Positions 14,587-15,909 of a stretch of 15,909 nucleotides of DNA are shown here, one piece after another (positions within the stretch are counted from its first letter, which is position 1; each line of letters starts with the position of its first letter). This DNA comes from CAWBRT01 sp050015355. Lineage in GTDB: Bacteria; Acidobacteriota; Terriglobia; Terriglobales; Acidobacteriaceae. A program made the position numbers and the translations under genes. Where the stretch lies: positions 1 to 15,909 of the forward strand of contig JBEKBO010000110.1 in assembly GCA_050015355.1 (NCBI GenBank), written 5' to 3'. The notes below the pieces were generated by a model. The model made no database searches. It was not told the DNA's origin and worked only from the letters and a program-made list of their open reading frames with translations.

Positions 14587-15027
14587 ATGATGCAATGTAT
14601 TGATCCGGTGGTGGGAAAGATCCTGGCGGGCTGGCGCTATGACATTTCGGGGATTACGCCCGAAATGCGCGTCGATTACGAGGCCCACTTGGCGGCTTGC
14701 GAATTCTGCCGCTCGCGCCAGCATCTGCACCGGACCATCGATGTCGCTTTGATCGGGCTGGCTTCCGTGTCGGCCATTGTTTTCCTGCTGGCCTATGGAG
14801 TCATCCGCTACTTTGGCCCGCGTAACGCATTCATTCTGGAGATCGCGGCCGTCGGCGGATTCCTGCTCTCCACGCTCCTTTGGCTCATCGTAGCGGTTTC
14901 CACGCCGGCCCCGCTGGTGGTGGTGGACGCTGCCCGCACCGGAGCCCGCCTGGTGCACGACAAGTTGCCCGAACGGGTACGCGAACACATTCCGGAAGAG
15001 CTGCGGCTGCGCCTCGGCGGACAGTGA
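14587..15027 (+). CDS. Zinc-finger (HX3CX2C) membrane protein, anti-sigma-like N-terminus
   Basis: A 146-aa protein. Its N-terminal part has H34, C38 and C41 in YEAHLAACEFCRSRQ (31-45), the HX3CX2C pattern of zinc-binding anti-sigma (zf-HC2-like) domains; C4 could be a fourth ligand. Two membrane helices follow at about 53-74 and 82-105, separated by a short RYFGPRN loop. The C-terminal 40 residues are charged and helical (LVHDKLPERVREHIPEELR). Anti-sigma factors usually have one helix and a neighbouring sigma gene; neither is seen here, so a sigma partner is not supported. It may be a membrane protein using the same zinc module. ATG 14587 is followed directly by a second ATG; the ribosome-binding site is weak. 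It ends 32 bases before palindromic repeat copy 2. Confidence 0.75.
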   Translation: MMQCIDPVVGKILAGWRYDISGITPEMRVDYEAHLAACEFCRSRQHLHRTIDVALIGLASVSAIVFLLAYGVIRYFGPRNAFILEIAAVGGFLLSTLLWLIVAVSTPAPLVVVDAARTGARLVHDKLPERVREHIPEELRLRLGGQ

Positions 15028-15058
15028 GCGTCGTTCTGAGCGATCAAGTAAATCTTTG

Positions 15059-15146
15059 AGGTGTCATTCTGAGCGACCGAAGGGCGCGAAGAATCTGCTT
15101 TAGACTCCAGAAAAGCAGATCCTTCGCTCCGCTCAGGATGACACCT
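15059..15146. repeat. Palindromic intergenic repeat, copy 2
   Basis: Same family as 619-709. The left arm starts AGGTGTCATTCTGAGCGACC (15059-15078) and the right arm ends GCTCAGGATGACACCT (15131-15146). The arms are nearly identical to copy 1, while the loop (TAGACTCCA region) is unrelated, which points to selection or copying of the stem rather than of the whole element. It lies in the gap between the zinc-finger gene and the last membrane-protein gene. Confidence 0.85.
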
Positions 15147-15163
15147 ATTCCGTCGGGTTAGTG

Positions 15164-15335
15164 GTGATAAGGCCTGTGGCTGTTGAAAAAGTCCGTTTTA
15201 CCGAAATCCGGCTCAAAATGGGTGACTAGAAATGTATCTGAAGTCGGAGAAAATCGTTTATAGGGCTTCCTAGCGCGACGATTTTTCGGTGCAATTCCCG
15301 CGAGCGAGTTTTTCAACAGCCACGCCTGTTATCAC
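15164..15335. mobile_element. MITE-like element or IS remnant with 27-bp inverted ends
   Basis: The ends 15164-15190 and 15309-15335 are inverted repeats of 27 positions. The outer GTGATAA and the inner TGGCTGTTGAAAAA match perfectly; only the six bases between them differ. The 172-base element has no ORF of note. An inner pair, AAAATCGT (15250-15257) and ACGATTTT (15278-15285), adds a second hairpin. TGTTGAAAAA-type ends occur, from memory, in several insertion-sequence families (for example IS5- or IS1182-like), so this may be a non-autonomous derivative. I saw no clear target-site duplication, so mobility is inferred. Confidence 0.6.
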
Positions 15336-15382
15336 TCGTCATTGTGGAACTTGCCTGTGATTCGGCGTAAAGTGCTGGGATT

Positions 15383-15802
15383 ATGCGAACGAATGGCAGG
15401 AGAGCACTGCGTCTGGGCGTCGTCATCGTGTGCCACGGCGTCTTGTTCTTCTTCGCGGCAAAAGTCCTGCTTGATCGTTCCGAAGTGCTTTATTGGCGGT
15501 TGTCCGCACTGGCGGTCTGCGCGGCATTACTTGTTGGAACCGTCTTTGAAATGGGTAAGCGCAAGACGGCGAGGATGTTGAATGTGGGTGTCCCTGTCAT
15601 TTTGGGAGCCGTTCTTGCGTCGTCTTTCATTTGGCTTCCGATACTGGCAAAAATCCAGCACTGGGAGGAGCCTATCACCGTAGAGCCAGCGTATTTGTTC
15701 GTCTTTTCCCTGCTGCCGTTTTTCCTAGCCTGTGTCGTGGAGCTGGCCTACCGTCTCATAAACACAAGCCCTGATTCCGCAGTCGCACGTCGTAACTGTT
15801 GA
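15383..15802 (+). CDS. Small four-helix membrane protein, function unknown
   Basis: A 139-aa protein starting with basic MRTNGRRALR and having about four hydrophobic helices at roughly 10-28, 36-53, 66-84 and 104-126. A short loop with KIQHWEEPITVEP (90-102) separates the last two. The C-terminus is polar. No family is recognised. ATG 15383 has GGGA three bases upstream, a poor ribosome-binding site. Codon use is less GC-biased than in the atp genes, and the gene follows directly on a MITE-like element, so it may be a recent arrival; this is inference from composition by eye. Confidence 0.65.
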   Translation: MRTNGRRALRLGVVIVCHGVLFFFAAKVLLDRSEVLYWRLSALAVCAALLVGTVFEMGKRKTARMLNVGVPVILGAVLASSFIWLPILAKIQHWEEPITVEPAYLFVFSLLPFFLACVVELAYRLINTSPDSAVARRNC

Positions 15803-15822
15803 GAAATTGATTGGATAAGGAC

Positions 15823-15890
15823 GAAGGCTTCTAGCGACCTGTATGTTCATTGTTTGAGGAACAAGAGCATCCGGGTCAGGAGAAGCCTTC
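15823..15890 (+). repeat. Branched inverted repeat at the right edge
   Basis: GAAGGCTTCT (15823-15832) and AGAAGCCTTC (15881-15890) are a perfect 10-bp inverted repeat. Inside, GACC (15836-15839) can pair with GGTC (15874-15877) and TGTTC (15844-15848) with GAACA (15859-15863). The stems nest around a 10-base loop, giving one long, interrupted hairpin. It lies 20 bases after the last gene's stop, with no T run; it may be a terminator, a repeat or part of a feature cut off by the window end. Confidence 0.55.
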
Positions 15891-15909
15891 ATGACTATTG
15901 TAGGGTGTG

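Noticed and set aside
14587..15027. Naming the zinc-finger protein an anti-sigma factor
   Set aside because: No sigma-factor gene is adjacent and the two-helix layout is atypical, so only the motif is reported.

Overview
The window looks like a chromosomal, GC-rich segment of an Acidobacteriota genome, probably a soil Terriglobia/Koribacter-type lineage or MAG. This is inferred from the hfq-hflX pair next to an ATP synthase cluster that has two b-type subunits but no a or c subunit, from a b subunit with a signal peptide, from an enlarged gamma subunit, and from several palindromic intergenic repeats. The lineage is not proven from the sequence.

Layout. 1-567: 3' end of a kinase-like gene. 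619-737: palindromic repeat, copy 1, with a short tandem duplication. 783-1967 (-): DegT/DnrJ/EryC1/StrS sugar aminotransferase. 2099-2202: two hairpins, one a good minus-strand terminator. 2218-2531 (-): a broken membrane-protein gene. 2741-4528: hfq and hflX, in the same reading frame and separated by one stop codon. 4529-5024: a 496-base gap with a repeat, strong hairpins, a full-length Shine-Dalgarno match before a 30-codon ORF, and a weak promoter candidate. 5025-11703: atpF'-atpF-atpH-atpA-atpG-atpD-atpC, giving F1 (alpha, beta, gamma, delta, epsilon) and the peripheral stalk (b, b'). 11721-11775: terminator-like hairpin. 11816-12679: 3-hydroxybutyryl-CoA dehydrogenase. 12814-13194: small membrane protein. 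13195-13733: mostly non-coding, with a probable 51-codon gene (13407-13562) and a nested hairpin; nothing convincing was seen in 13195-13406. 13734-14537: WalJ/YycJ-like MBL-fold hydrolase. 14587-15027: zinc-finger membrane protein. 15028-15382: palindromic repeat copy 2 and a MITE-like element. 15383-15802: small membrane protein. 15823-15890: a branched inverted repeat at the right edge.

How the genes work together. The atp genes almost certainly form one transcription unit. The first three are tightly packed (4-base overlap, then 1-base gap). The gaps before atpA, atpG and atpD (101 to 186 bases) each carry an inverted-repeat structure. The a and c subunits must be encoded elsewhere. Hfq (RNA chaperone) and HflX (ribosome-splitting GTPase) are a conserved neighbour pair. 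The remaining genes are single housekeeping or unknown genes.

The most interesting part is the set of structured elements in and before the atp operon. One roughly 58-base repeat occurs both in the leader gap and, inverted, between atpA and atpG. There is no CRISPR array, tRNA, rRNA or intact transposase gene in the window.
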